This document shows, in pieces, positions 1 to 6,954 of a stretch of DNA of 12,164 bases. The first letter of the stretch is position 1. Each line of letters opens with the position of its first letter. Source of the DNA: JBOGWP01 sp050693875 (lineage in GTDB: Bacteria > Actinomycetota > CADDZG01 > JAHWKV01 > JBOGWP01); assembly GCA_050693875.1 (NCBI GenBank), contig JBOGWP010000102.1, positions 1-12,164 of the forward strand, in the 5' to 3' direction. The position numbers were made by a program, and so were the translations under genes. The notes below the pieces were generated by a model. The model was not told where the DNA came from and did no database searches. It was given only the letters and a program-made list of their open reading frames with translations.

Positions 1-214
1 GGACCCGCGTGGTCACCTCGTCGCCCGAGTCGATCTCGCCCGCCCCCGTCTGCACCGTGGACCGGCTCATCCCCGTCTCCCGCGCCACGGCTGCGATACC
101 GCCACGGCCCAACGCCCGGGCCTGCGCTCCGGCCCGTAGCCGTCGCTGACGCTCGTTCAGATGCGGGGACAGCTGCTGCCACCTACGGCCAAGCGCGTCC
201 TCCGACAGCTCCAC
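1..214 (-). CDS. ISAzo13-family transposase, N-terminal part (cut by window edge)
   Basis: Reading leftward from GTG at 214-212 gives 71 codons that stay open to the window edge. The residues include SPHLNERQRRL, ARALGRGGIAAVARETGMSR and GEIDSGDEVTTRV. This is the N-terminal helix-turn-helix region typical of ISAzo13-family transposases, where an 'NERQRRL..A.EARALGRGG...VAR.TG.SR.T' block precedes a 'P..R.R.PG.GRK' segment. The DDE catalytic part lies outside the window, so completeness is unknown. The GTG is chosen because an in-frame TAG lies a few codons upstream (complement of about 236-238) and no ATG falls between; the nearby ATG at 221-219 is in another frame. No terminal inverted repeat can be assigned because the other end of the element is not visible. 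Family assignment is from remembered motifs and is fairly secure. Confidence 0.8.
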   Translation of the reverse strand, partial: MELSEDALGRRWQQLSPHLNERQRRLRAGAQARALGRGGIAAVARETGMSRSTVQTGAGEIDSGDEVTTRV

Positions 215-221
215 GCCCTCA

Positions 222-247
222 TTTATATCGCGCGACTAAATTGTCAA
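222..247 (-). promoter_or_regulatory. Candidate promoter of the transposase
   Basis: On the minus strand TTGACA (247-242) is followed after 14 bases by TATAAA (227-222). Both hexamers are close to consensus in an AT-rich island within very GC-rich DNA. The spacer is shorter than the usual 16-18. A start 6-8 bases after TATAAA would fall at or next to the GTG at 214, so the message could be leaderless, which is common in actinobacteria. Promoter assignment is inference. Confidence 0.35.
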
Positions 248-317
248 CCACCCTTAGCCGGCCCGAGCCTGTGCACCCCATGGTTCGGGCCCTTTCCGAA
301 GGGAGGTCCATGATGGG

Positions 318-1215
318 ATGCTTGTCGCGGTCGCCCTCGCCCGGCGCGAGCCGGTCTTCAGCGAAGAGGAACGTCTCGCGGTTGCTGGGTTCTTGGCGGG
401 CTACGCGGCCTCACCCGGGAGGCATACGCGCTCGACCTTCGCCAGTTCGTCTCGTTTTGCTCGCAGCTCGGCCTCCGGCTCTTCCAGGTCCGCCGGGCCC
501 ACATCGAGTCCTTCGCCCGGGCTCTCGAGGAGCGAGGTCGGGCGCGAGCCACCGTCGCCCGGAGGCCCTGCACGGTGGCCGGCTTCTACCGGTACGCCGG
601 GGTAGGAAGGGCTGATCGAGCACTCCCCGGCGGTGCACGTGCGTCGCCCGCCTCGACTGCGAGTCCCACGCCACCGGCCTCGACCGCAACGAGCTGGGCG
701 CGCTGCTGGTGGCGGCCGGCCTCGGACCGGCGCGAGACCACGCCCTGGTGTCGCTTCTTGCCCTCAACGGCCTGCGGATCTCGGAGGCCATCGGGGAGGC
801 CATCGACCAGCTGGGGCTGGAGCGTGGTCACGGACATCACCGGAAGGGCGGCAAGGTGGTCACCATCCCGCTCGCTCCCCGCACCGCGCGGGCGATCGAC
901 CTCGCCATCGGGGAGCGGATCGAGGGGCCGATCTTCCTCGGGGCCGACGGGCTGCGGCTCAACCGTCATGCCGACCGCAGAATCGTGCGGCGGGTCGCTC
1001 GGCGGGCCGGGATCGTCAAACGGGTGGGACCCCACACCCTCCGCCACGCCTTCCTCACGGCAGCGCTCGATGCCGGAGTGCCACTTCGGGACGTCCAGGA
1101 GGCGGTATCGCACGCCGACGCCCGCACCACCATGCGCTACGACCGCGGACGGCAGTCCTTGGACCGCCACGCCACCTACATCGTCGCTCCCTTCGTCGCG
1201 GGAGCCTCTCGCTGA
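318..1215 (+). pseudogene. Tyrosine recombinase/integrase, frameshifted
   Basis: The protein can be followed through three frames. The N-terminal SAM-like (core-binding) part starts near ATG 318 with 'EPVFSEEERLAVAGFLAGY', shifts near 402-407 to 'LTREAYALDLRQFVSFC...ATVARRPCTVAGFYRYA', shifts near 600 to 'EGLIEHSPAVHVRRP', and shifts near 650 into an open C-terminal domain that ends at 1215. That catalytic domain keeps the family residues: Arg in NGLRISEA, Lys in RKGGK, HTLRH (His and Arg), His in VSHADARTT, and the nucleophile Tyr in MRYDRGR. Around 825-845 the stretch between GLERGH and RKGGK looks a few residues shorter than in relatives. GGGAGG at 301-306 precedes ATGs at 310 and 313 as well as 318. 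It lies next to a transposase, fitting a mobile-element remnant. The catalytic half alone would lack arm/core DNA binding, so activity is unlikely. Confidence 0.85.
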
Positions 1216-1351
1216 ACGTCGGGGAGACGAGTCGGACGCGGCCCGCTGTCGGGTGCAGGTAGCGGTCCGTTCCGGCGGGGACGACCCCAGGGCTCTTCCG
1301 CCTCCCGTCTCGGCGCCGACCGTCCGGCGTTGTACGCTCAGGTAGCCGACC

Positions 1352-1558
1352 ATGACCTTCAATATCGAACTCGAGCAAGAGGCTGACGGCCGCTGGATTG
1401 CCGAAGTTCCCGAGCTGCCCGGCACCCTCACCTACGGTGCCAGTCGGGAGGAGGCCATCGCCAGGGTGAAGGCGCTCGCCTTGCGCGTGCTGGCCGATCG
1501 CCTCGAGCACGGGGAGGCCTCCGCCGACCTCGGGAACATCCGCTTCGCGGCTGCGTGA
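1352..1558 (+). CDS. hicB: HicB-like antitoxin (short form)
   Basis: A 68-residue protein beginning MTFNIELEQEADGRWIAEVP, with the HicB-like signature of a partial RNase H fold: a first strand (FNIELEQE), 'GRWIAEVPELPGTLTYGAS', and the helix 'REEAIARVKALALRVLADRL'. It is the short HicB type, with no appended ribbon-helix-helix or HTH domain. The ATG at 1352 has only a weak upstream purine run. Its stop (TGA, 1556-1558) overlaps the GTG start of the next gene by 4 bp (GTGA), so the pair is probably translationally coupled. In this family the product binds the partner toxin and blocks its active site, and often represses the operon. The antitoxin-first order is one of the two known orders. Gene-level identification is confident; functionality is inferred from the open frame. 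Confidence 0.85.
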   Translation: MTFNIELEQEADGRWIAEVPELPGTLTYGASREEAIARVKALALRVLADRLEHGEASADLGNIRFAAA

Positions 1559-1761
1559 CGGCGTGGCCGAGCACCAAGGCGAGGCTCGTACTCACGGCAC
1601 TCCTCAGGATCGGCTGGCGGATCAAGCGTGAGCGCGGGTCACACCGCGTGTTGGCGAGGGAGGGCTGGCCGGACTCTGTGTTCCCCGTCCACGAAGGGGA
1701 AGAGATCGGGATGCTCGCCCGAATCGGCCGTCACACCGGGCTGACCCCGGAGGATCTGTAG
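1555..1761 (+). CDS. hicA: HicA-like mRNA interferase toxin
   Basis: A 68-residue product that starts at GTG 1555 inside the hicB stop. It has the double-stranded-RNA-binding-like HicA fold: 'STKARLVLTALLRIGWRIKRERGSHRVL', in which the His of GSH is the catalytic residue known for HicA, then 'PDSVFPVHEGEEIG...LARIGRHTGLTPEDL'. Family members act as ribosome-independent mRNA endonucleases held in check by HicB. Between EEIG and MLARI there appear to be about two residues fewer than in typical relatives (usually EEIGP(K/R)MLARI), a possible small in-frame deletion close to the helix after the last strand. Otherwise the frame is intact, which makes hicBA the best preserved of the three toxin-antitoxin modules here. 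Activity cannot be judged from sequence. Confidence 0.83.
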   Translation: MTAWPSTKARLVLTALLRIGWRIKRERGSHRVLAREGWPDSVFPVHEGEEIGMLARIGRHTGLTPEDL

Positions 1762-1942
1762 CGCTACGTCGCTCGCCAGGCGCACCGACCAGCCGTCCAG
1801 AACACGGTCGCACCTCGCCGCGCGCAACCGGTTCCATATCGGCACATCCGGGCGGCCATCGGCAGCAGGGTGTCGATGGTCTTTCAGCGGGCGGGACGTG
1901 GGGCGTCAGCTGGGAGGCGACGTTCCGCCCTCTGGCCTCCCT

Positions 1943-1981
1943 CCGCTCCGCGGGTTCCTCCTGCCTCAGGGGGCGGAGCGG
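1943..1981. repeat. Inverted repeat (9-bp perfect stem) at the 3' end of the oxidase remnant
   Basis: CCGCTCCGC (1943-1951) pairs exactly with GCGGAGCGG (1973-1981), leaving a 21-base loop. It spans the ancestral stop (TGA, complement of 1966-1968) of the minus-strand oxidase and follows hicA by about 180 bases. It could act as a transcript-ending or stabilising hairpin for either convergent gene, but no T-run follows on either strand. In such GC-rich DNA a chance 9-bp stem is not very rare. The remaining sequence between 1762 and 1942 holds nothing I recognise. Confidence 0.4.
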
Positions 1982-3329
1982 CTGGGGACGATGTTCTGGT
2001 TTAGGCGGAAGGCATTGCCGGGGTCTTAGCGGCGCTTGAGCTCCGACAACCGTCGGCAGCGATCTTTTCCGTAGGTTGTTTCGAGAATCCGTGCTCCCGC
2101 AGGCTCGGAGAGGAAGTTCACGTAGTCGCGCCCGCGGCCGAAGGGGGCGAGGGCGGACGCCAAGCTCCGCGCCCAGTCGCGGATGGCGTCGTCCTCGGCG
2201 GGTCCACCCAGTGGGCGATGATGTTGTAGGTGTAGGTTGCCGAGCGGTCGGCAAAGGCGGTGTCCCCCGATGCGGTGCACCGCCGCCCCCACATGATGGA
2301 GATCGAACTCGCTCAGCGGCGATGGGCGCGCCCGCAGGTGCTCCAGCACCGCCTCGATGGCCGCGTCCGGAAATGCCGGTAGGAAACCACCCTTGAAGTA
2401 GTACCGTTTGCCGGGAGAGAACTCCTCGTCGAAGAGGCCCTGCAGGTAGGGCATCACGTCGAAGAGGTCGACGGCTGGATTCAGGTTCCGGATCGGCTCC
2501 AGTTCGGCGGTGGCGTCCTTTCCCGCAGTGGCAGCCGACGATGCCCACGGAGAGCTTTCTGCGCATCTCTGCCGGGGAAGGCGGCTCGGCTGGGGCGGAG
2601 GCGAGCACGAGGATGGTGGTGAACGCGTCCGAGAGCGAGCCCACCATGCCCGATATGCGGCCATCAACTTGTCGGCTCTTTCGATCAGGGAAGAAGGCGA
2701 CTCCTCCGGTTACGGGCCCAATCGGCGACACGCGGAAATCGAAGCGGGTGACGGCCCCGAAGTTTCCACCGCCGCCCCGCAGTCCCCCACAGCAGGTCTG
2801 CATGCCCGGGGTCCGACGTCTCGATGATCTGGCCGCCCGCGGTCACGACCTGAGCTCCGACCAGGTTGTCGCACGCCAGGCCGTGCTCGTTCATCAGCCA
2901 TCCGATCCCACCCCCGATGGTGAGCCCGGCGACGCCCGTTGTCGAGACGACGCCGCCGGTGCTCGCAAGGCCATGCCGCGTGGTGGCTGTGTCGTAGTCC
3001 GACCAGCGGCACCCGCCGCGCGGACGATCCGGGCGTCGGGGTCCACCTGGACGGCCCGCATCGGGGAGAGGTCGATGACGATCCCCTCGTCGCACGTCGA
3101 GAAGCCGGGGAGGCTGTGACCGCAGCCCCGCGAGCGGGAGTCCGCGCTCGACCCCCACCCGAACCGCGTGCGCGACGGATTCAGTGGACCGGCATCGGGC
3201 AACCACCTCCGGTCGGCGGTCGATGAAGCCGTTCCAGTCCGCCCGCGCCCGGTCGTAGTCGGGATGTCCGGGAGCAACCACCTCGACCCCGGCCCCCTCC
3301 GCCAGCTCTCGCGCCAGGTCCAGCGTCGC
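1966..3329 (-). pseudogene. FAD-linked oxidase, berberine-bridge-enzyme type, heavily frameshifted
   Basis: From right to left the pieces read 'LDLARELAEGAGVEVVAPG', 'WNGFIDRRPEVVARCR', 'GCGHSLPGFSTCDEGIVIDL', 'TTGVAGLTIGGGIGWLM', 'RGGGGNFGAVTRFDFRV', 'YYFKGGFLPAF' and 'YGKDRCRRLSELKRR'. This is the order of the FAD-binding-4 domain and the BBE C-terminal motif. The two residues that tether FAD in this family can be seen: His in GCGHS and Cys in HGLACDNL. Frame breaks are needed near 3129, 3014, 2786, 2520, 2266 and 2200. In addition, the codon expected to be Tyr in the family's KRRYDP motif is TAA (2028-2026); beyond it the frame continues DPGNAFRLNQNIVP to a TGA at 1968-1966. No convincing start was found upstream of 3329. 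Relatives are secreted or cytosolic oxidases of sugars and other alcohols; no substrate can be named. The gene cannot make a functional enzyme as written. Confidence 0.87.
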
Positions 3330-3364
3330 CTCCGTCCTCTGCCTCCGTTGCGGGAACGCCGCCC

Positions 3365-3396
3365 GTGAGGAGGGCCCGCCATCCGGGGCCCCTCAC
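3365..3396. repeat. Long imperfect inverted repeat between divergent genes
   Basis: GTGAGG (3365-3370) pairs with CCTCAC (3391-3396), and the stem continues, after one bulged A, with GGGCCC against GGGGCC (one mismatch). The result is a stem of about 11-12 pairs. It sits in the 130-base gap between the leftward oxidase and the rightward Crp-like gene, the natural place for shared regulation, so a regulator-binding site or a relic hairpin are both possible. A TACGAT hexamer at 3409-3414 could be a -10 for the rightward gene, without a clear -35. Confidence 0.4.
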
Positions 3397-3460
3397 GCTT
3401 CCGCTTCGTACGATACGGGGGGGATGGCCCCCGGGCTGTGCTCTGCATCACAGGAGAGCG

Positions 3461-4271
3461 ATGGGCAGGCGGATCGACCTCGACGTTGCGGCGGTCCTGC
3501 TCGACACCTACCTCTTTGAGGTTGGGCCGGCCGCCTCGCTGGAGCCTCTCGTCCGGCAAGCGAGGGCCTGGAGCTACGGGCGGGGAGAGCACGTCTTTTC
3601 GATCGGAGACCCCGCGATCTGCCTCCACGTCGTCGCTGAGGGGAGGCTGAAGGAGTCCATGCCGACCGCCGATGGCGCGAGATGGTCTTCGAGGTCGTGG
3701 AGAAGGGCGGGACCGTCGGAGAGCCGGGCCTGTTCGCGCGCCGGGCGCCCGCATCGCCGACCTCGTGGCCCCGGAGCCGTCGGTCGTGATCGATAAGGTG
3801 TCCTCCTCGGTTCCCTCCTCCGGCACCCGCCGGCGATGCTGCGGATGCTCGAGGGCCTCGCCGAGCAGGTCCGCAGCTCGGCCGAGGACCTGGCCTCCGT
3901 GGCGTTCCGCGAGATCCGTGAGCGGCTCGCGCGCAAGCTGCTCGAGCTGGCAGAAGCCCACGGCGAGTCCACTGATGAGGGAATCCGGCGTCCTGCGCCT
4001 GTCGCAGGCGACACTGGCCGCGTTGATCGGCGCCACGCGGGAGAACGTGAACCGCGCCCTTGCGGTGCTCTCGGCATCCGGTGTGATCGAGGTGAGGGGA
4101 GGAAGGATCCTCATCCTCCGCCCAGACGAGCTCCGCGATCTCGCCGGGGGCGGCCCGCTCGCTCTCCATTCCGCCGCAATCGCCGCAGATCCGGCCGAAC
4201 CTCGACGCGGGGAGGCTCACGCACGGACCCGGTCGCCGTGCTCGCATCTCGCGGATCCGGGCTCGGCATGA
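3461..4271 (+). pseudogene. Crp/Fnr-family transcription regulator, frameshifted
   Basis: It starts at ATG 3461 behind AGGAGAG (3452-3458). The first frame gives a cyclic-nucleotide-binding domain (YGRGEHVFSIGD...LHVVAEGRLKES). It breaks near 3676 to 'REMVFEVVEKGGTVGEPGLF', near 3745 to 'RIADLVAPEPSVVI', and near 3800-3810 to 'HPPAMLRMLEGLAEQVR' and 'RERLARKLLELAEAHGES'. Near 3985 it breaks again to a Crp-type winged HTH, 'LSQATLAALIGATRENVNRA' followed by 'LSASGVIEVRGG'. All parts of a normal regulator of about 230 residues are present in order, so the damage is by indels only. The reading frame ends at 4271, beyond the usual C-terminus. The divergent oxidase next door might once have been a target; that is speculation. 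Family identity is secure; ligand unknown. Confidence 0.86.
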
Positions 4272-4365
4272 TCCCCCCCGGCCCTGGCGCTCGGGACGTA
4301 CAGAACCTGCGCACTGAACAACGACCCGATGGGGGATTCTTCGGTACCGATCGGCACCTACGTGC

Positions 4366-4818
4366 TCAGGCAACGGGTGCCGGTGGGCCTGTCACGGCCG
4401 CGATTCGATCGAAATCAGCGTCGTAGTGAAGAACCAGGAGGCCCCGGGTCTCCGCGGCGGCCGCAATCAAGCGGTCGGGCAACTTGCGGCCCCGCTGGCG
4501 CCTGGCCGCCAGCAAGCTCTGCACCTGGCGAGCTCGCCGCAGATGGTCACCCGTGGTCTCCACCAGCTCGAAGACCTCAAGGGCCTCCATGAGCCGATCC
4601 CACTCTGCTGCGTCGGGGGCGGAGTAGCCGATCCCGAGGTCGCTTATGCCCGCCCGCCCGACCTCGCCGCCTCCACTCGCAGGTATTGGAGAGGAACGGA
4701 ACTCGGCGTCGTAGATGGCAAGGACGTTCGCGTCCTTCGGATGGAGAAGGACCTGGGGAAGGGTGTGGCCGCGTGCCGGGTTTACCGTCCTGGTCACGTG
4801 GATCGCCGGCGTTACCAC
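4366..4818 (-). CDS. VapC-like PIN-domain protein with a replaced or degraded N-terminus
   Basis: The second half is a clear PIN-domain toxin: 'ISDLGIGYSAPDAAEWDRL', 'FELVETTGDHLRRARQVQSL', 'RGRKLPDRLIAAAAETRGL' and 'LVLHYDADFDRIAAVTG'. In the VapC family these carry the middle acidic residues and the final Asp pair (HYDADFD) that hold the metal for RNA cleavage. The first 60 or so residues ('VTPAIHVTRTVNPARGHTLP...IPASGG') do not look like the usual first strand with its catalytic Asp ('LxDTSA'), and I found no such motif in the other two frames of that stretch. A GTG at 4818-4816 has GGGGAGG just upstream. The protein is therefore probably a truncated, inactive toxin whose upstream region came from rearrangement, with the recognisable part from about 4620 down to 4366. 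No VapB antitoxin is recognisable next to it. Confidence 0.65.
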   Translation of the reverse strand: MVTPAIHVTRTVNPARGHTLPQVLLHPKDANVLAIYDAEFRSSPIPASGGGEVGRAGISDLGIGYSAPDAAEWDRLMEALEVFELVETTGDHLRRARQVQSLLAARRQRGRKLPDRLIAAAAETRGLLVLHYDADFDRIAAVTGPPAPVA

Positions 4819-4943
4819 CGGCCTCCCCTCTTGCCGGCGGACGGTGTGGCGACGAGCACCGGGACGAGCACCGCCGCCGCCACGTTCACAATCGCAGCCG
4901 TCTTCTTCGCCCGAGCGGCCGCCCCCCCGGCGCCTCGCGCCAT
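4812..4943 (-). CDS. Possible 43-residue membrane peptide
   Basis: ATG at 4943-4941 follows GGGAGG at a 5-base distance and opens a frame ending at TAA 4814-4812. The peptide has a basic start (MARGAGGAAARAKK), one hydrophobic stretch (TAAIVNVAAAVLVPVLVATP) and a basic end (GKRGGRW). The stop overlaps the GTG start (4818) of the VapC-like frame by a few bases, so coupling is possible. The composition suits a small single-span membrane protein, but GC-rich DNA readily makes Ala/Val-rich frames by chance. I know of no homologue. It is not a recognisable VapB antitoxin. Confidence 0.25.
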   Translation of the reverse strand: MARGAGGAAARAKKTAAIVNVAAAVLVPVLVATPSAGKRGGRW

Positions 4944-5062
4944 CAGTGCCTCCCTGTTCTCGTCCTCTCGGCTCCGTAGCCGCGGACTGCGGAGGTGGCC
5001 GAGCACCTGCGAAGGGCCCCGCCGAGCAAACGGTCCTGTGCGGGGGTCCTGAGGTCCGTCAG

Positions 5063-5086
5063 TAGATGCGTGATGCATATAGATGC
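5063..5086. repeat. Short direct repeats upstream of the Asp-box gene
   Basis: TAGATGC occurs at 5063-5069 and 5080-5086, with a third GATGC at 5072-5076. They lie in an AT-richer island (ATGCATATAG) just upstream of the candidate promoter at 5098-5127. The placement suits a regulator-binding array, but no regulator can be named. Confidence 0.35.
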
Positions 5087-5097
5087 AAAGAAGCGGC

Positions 5098-5127
5098 TTG
5101 GTGTGGGGCCACAAGGCGGCGCATAAT
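5098..5127 (+). promoter_or_regulatory. Candidate promoter of the Asp-box gene
   Basis: CATAAT (5122-5127) matches the -10 consensus at five of six bases. TTGGTG (5098-5103), 18 bases upstream, supplies the TTG of a -35. Transcription from about 5134 would leave a 29-base leader containing GGAGG (5150-5154) before the GTG start. The assignment is by pattern only. Confidence 0.4.
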
Positions 5128-5162
5128 CCGCACGACTGGGGCGACGAACGGAGGTGGGTCAC

Positions 5163-6737
5163 GTGAGAGGGCGGCTGCTCGCGGTTGGTTCGTGCTTCTT
5201 CCTCGTGGCACCTCTGATCCTAGCGGTGCCGGCGTCGGGCAAGGAGACGGCCTCGGTCACCGGCGCCGTCCAGGCGACGGACAACCCGGCGCCGGTTCGG
5301 GCCCACTCGTCCCCGCAGATCGCCGTTGACCCAAAGCGTGGTGAGCTCGTCCTGGTCGAGAGCGACGTGCGCGGCTCGCGCAGCTGCAACGTCCACATCT
5401 CGGCCGACCGGGGGCGAAGCTGGGTCCGCGGAGGCGACCCGATGATGAAGCCCTTCGTCGACTGCGGCTTCTACGCCGAGTACGGGCCGTACGCCACGCT
5501 GGCCTTCGGCGACGACGGGACGCTCTACATCGCGTTCGTCGCCAGCGAGCTGCTCAACCGGGTCCGCGACGAGAACCCGCGCCACGTCTTCCTCGCCCGC
5601 TCGACCGACCGCGGCCGCAGCTTCGCCACGACCAGGGTCTTCGAGGCTCCTGACGGAAAGCGTGACGTGGGGCTGAACAAGGGTCCCATGCTGGCCGTGG
5701 ACCCGAGCGACCCCAAGCGCGTGTACGTCGGCTGGCGGCAGGGGGTCTTCCGCGACGCGACGGAGAAGCTGAAGAGCAACATCGCCACCTCCGGCGACGG
5801 CGGCAGGACGTTCGGGCCGGCGGTCGACCTGACCGACGAGCGAGGGGGCGACTATCCGGGCATCGCGGTCGACGCGAAGGGCACCGTCCACGCCGTGTAC
5901 TGGACGAGGGTCTGGCCCACGCCGGCAGCGGGGACCGAGCCGCCCGTGCGGCCGATCATGTACGTCCGCTCGACCAACCGGGGCAAGACCTTCACGAAGC
6001 CGAGAGAGATCGATCCCGGCAACCAGTCAGCGTCCCGCCCGGCGCTGCTCGCCGCCGACCCGAGGTCCGGGGCGCTGTATGCGGTCTGGCACGGCAACGA
6101 GGATCCGAAGAACCAGGCGCAGGGCTTCAAGGGCGACCTGGACGTGTTCGTTCGGTCCTCCGTCGACGGCGGCAAGACGTGGAGCGAGCGGGTGAAGCCA
6201 AACGACGAGCGCAACGAGACGAACCAGTACGAGCCGGGGATCGCAATCGCTCCGAGCGGGCGGGTCGACCTCGCCTGGTACGACTTCCGCAACAGCCCGA
6301 GCGAGATCACCACGAGCACGGGGCATAGCGGCGACCGGGGGCTCGCCGACGTCTACTACGCCTCATCGAATGACCGGGGGAAGACCTGGCGCGCCAACCT
6401 CAAGGTCTCCGACCGCGGCATCGACCGCTCGGTGGGGGTCTGGGGCAACAACGTCGACAGCAAGTTCAACGTCGGCGTCGCCTCGACGGACGCCGCCGTG
6501 CACTTCGCATGGCAGGACACGCGTAACGCCATCCACGAGACCGGCGCCGAGGATATCTACACGGGGTCGGTCCAGCTCACCGGCGCCGCGGCGACCGACG
6601 GCGGGACGGCAGGCGGGATCCCGGCGTGGGCCTTGGTGGGGGCCGGGCTGGCGCTCGGGATGGGAATCGCGGTCGTGCTGGCGTGGCTCGTCGCGAGGAG
6701 AGGCGGGGCAGGGCCCCAGCCGGCTCCTGCCGGGTAG
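5163..6737 (+). CDS. Secreted, membrane-anchored Asp-box (sialidase-fold) protein
   Basis: An intact 524-residue protein. GGAGG at 5150-5154 is correctly spaced for GTG 5163; the in-frame GTG at 5154 overlaps that ribosome site and is less likely. The N-terminus is a signal peptide (VRGRLLAVGSCFFLVAPLIL...ASG). Six Asp-box motifs of the S-x-D-x-G-x-T/S-W/F type follow at about residues 80 (SADRGRSW), 147 (STDRGRSF), 210 (SGDGGRTF), 270 (STNRGKTF), 333 (SVDGGKTW) and 402 (SNDRGKTW). They alternate with strands such as LAWYDFRN and FAWQDTRN, which indicates a six-bladed beta-propeller. A single membrane span (about 487-511) and a short basic tail (ARRGG) would leave the propeller outside the cell. 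Some relatives are annotated exo-alpha-sialidase, but I cannot identify an FRIP motif or the full sialidase catalytic set, so the enzymatic role is open: glycan binding or hydrolysis, or a surface scaffold. Codon use is typical of the window. It is convergent with the SagB-like gene. Confidence 0.85.
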   Translation: MRGRLLAVGSCFFLVAPLILAVPASGKETASVTGAVQATDNPAPVRAHSSPQIAVDPKRGELVLVESDVRGSRSCNVHISADRGRSWVRGGDPMMKPFVDCGFYAEYGPYATLAFGDDGTLYIAFVASELLNRVRDENPRHVFLARSTDRGRSFATTRVFEAPDGKRDVGLNKGPMLAVDPSDPKRVYVGWRQGVFRDATEKLKSNIATSGDGGRTFGPAVDLTDERGGDYPGIAVDAKGTVHAVYWTRVWPTPAAGTEPPVRPIMYVRSTNRGKTFTKPREIDPGNQSASRPALLAADPRSGALYAVWHGNEDPKNQAQGFKGDLDVFVRSSVDGGKTWSERVKPNDERNETNQYEPGIAIAPSGRVDLAWYDFRNSPSEITTSTGHSGDRGLADVYYASSNDRGKTWRANLKVSDRGIDRSVGVWGNNVDSKFNVGVASTDAAVHFAWQDTRNAIHETGAEDIYTGSVQLTGAAATDGGTAGGIPAWALVGAGLALGMGIAVVLAWLVARRGGAGPQPAPAG

Positions 6738-6784
6738 CCCGGTCCTCCGGGCAGGCGCCGCCCGGCCGATTGCCGGCTTCTTCG
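6737..6784 (+). terminator. Two adjacent hairpins after the Asp-box gene
   Basis: GCCCGG-TCCT-CCGGGC (6737-6752) starts at the last base of the stop codon. A second hairpin, CCGGC-CGATT-GCCGG (6762-6776), is followed by CTTCTTCG. The T content of the tail is weak, so this is a possible intrinsic or Rho-assisted end of transcription. The remaining gap up to 6954 shows no gene I can support. Confidence 0.4.
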
Positions 6785-6954
6785 TACCGGGCGAGCAGGC
6801 GTGCTGATGATCGACTCCGACGAGGCCATCTCGGCGGAGACGAGGCTGGAGCCGGAACGCTCTCCATCGGCGAGGCGGGGTGGCACCGGTCAAGAGTCTG
6901 ACGACCCGAGTCCGCTTGCGCCCTCCCGGCCCGGACCGTTCCCCGCCGTCCGAC

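Noticed and set aside
318..720. Programmed frameshifting in the recombinase
   Set aside because: Three separate breaks are needed, no slippery heptamer or downstream structure is seen at them, and neighbouring genes are broken in the same way.
586..1431. A 281-codon minus-strand frame over the recombinase and hicB
   Set aside because: It is antisense to recognisable tyrosine recombinase motifs, has low-complexity GC-driven composition and no family features.
2894..4114. A 406-codon minus-strand frame spanning the Crp-like and oxidase relics
   Set aside because: Only a short piece (about 3010-3130) carries real oxidase sequence. The rest is antisense to the Crp-like gene and Arg/Pro/Ser-rich.
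5220..5891. A 223-codon minus-strand frame inside the Asp-box gene
   Set aside because: Antisense shadow of a gene with a signal peptide and six Asp boxes; no motif of its own.
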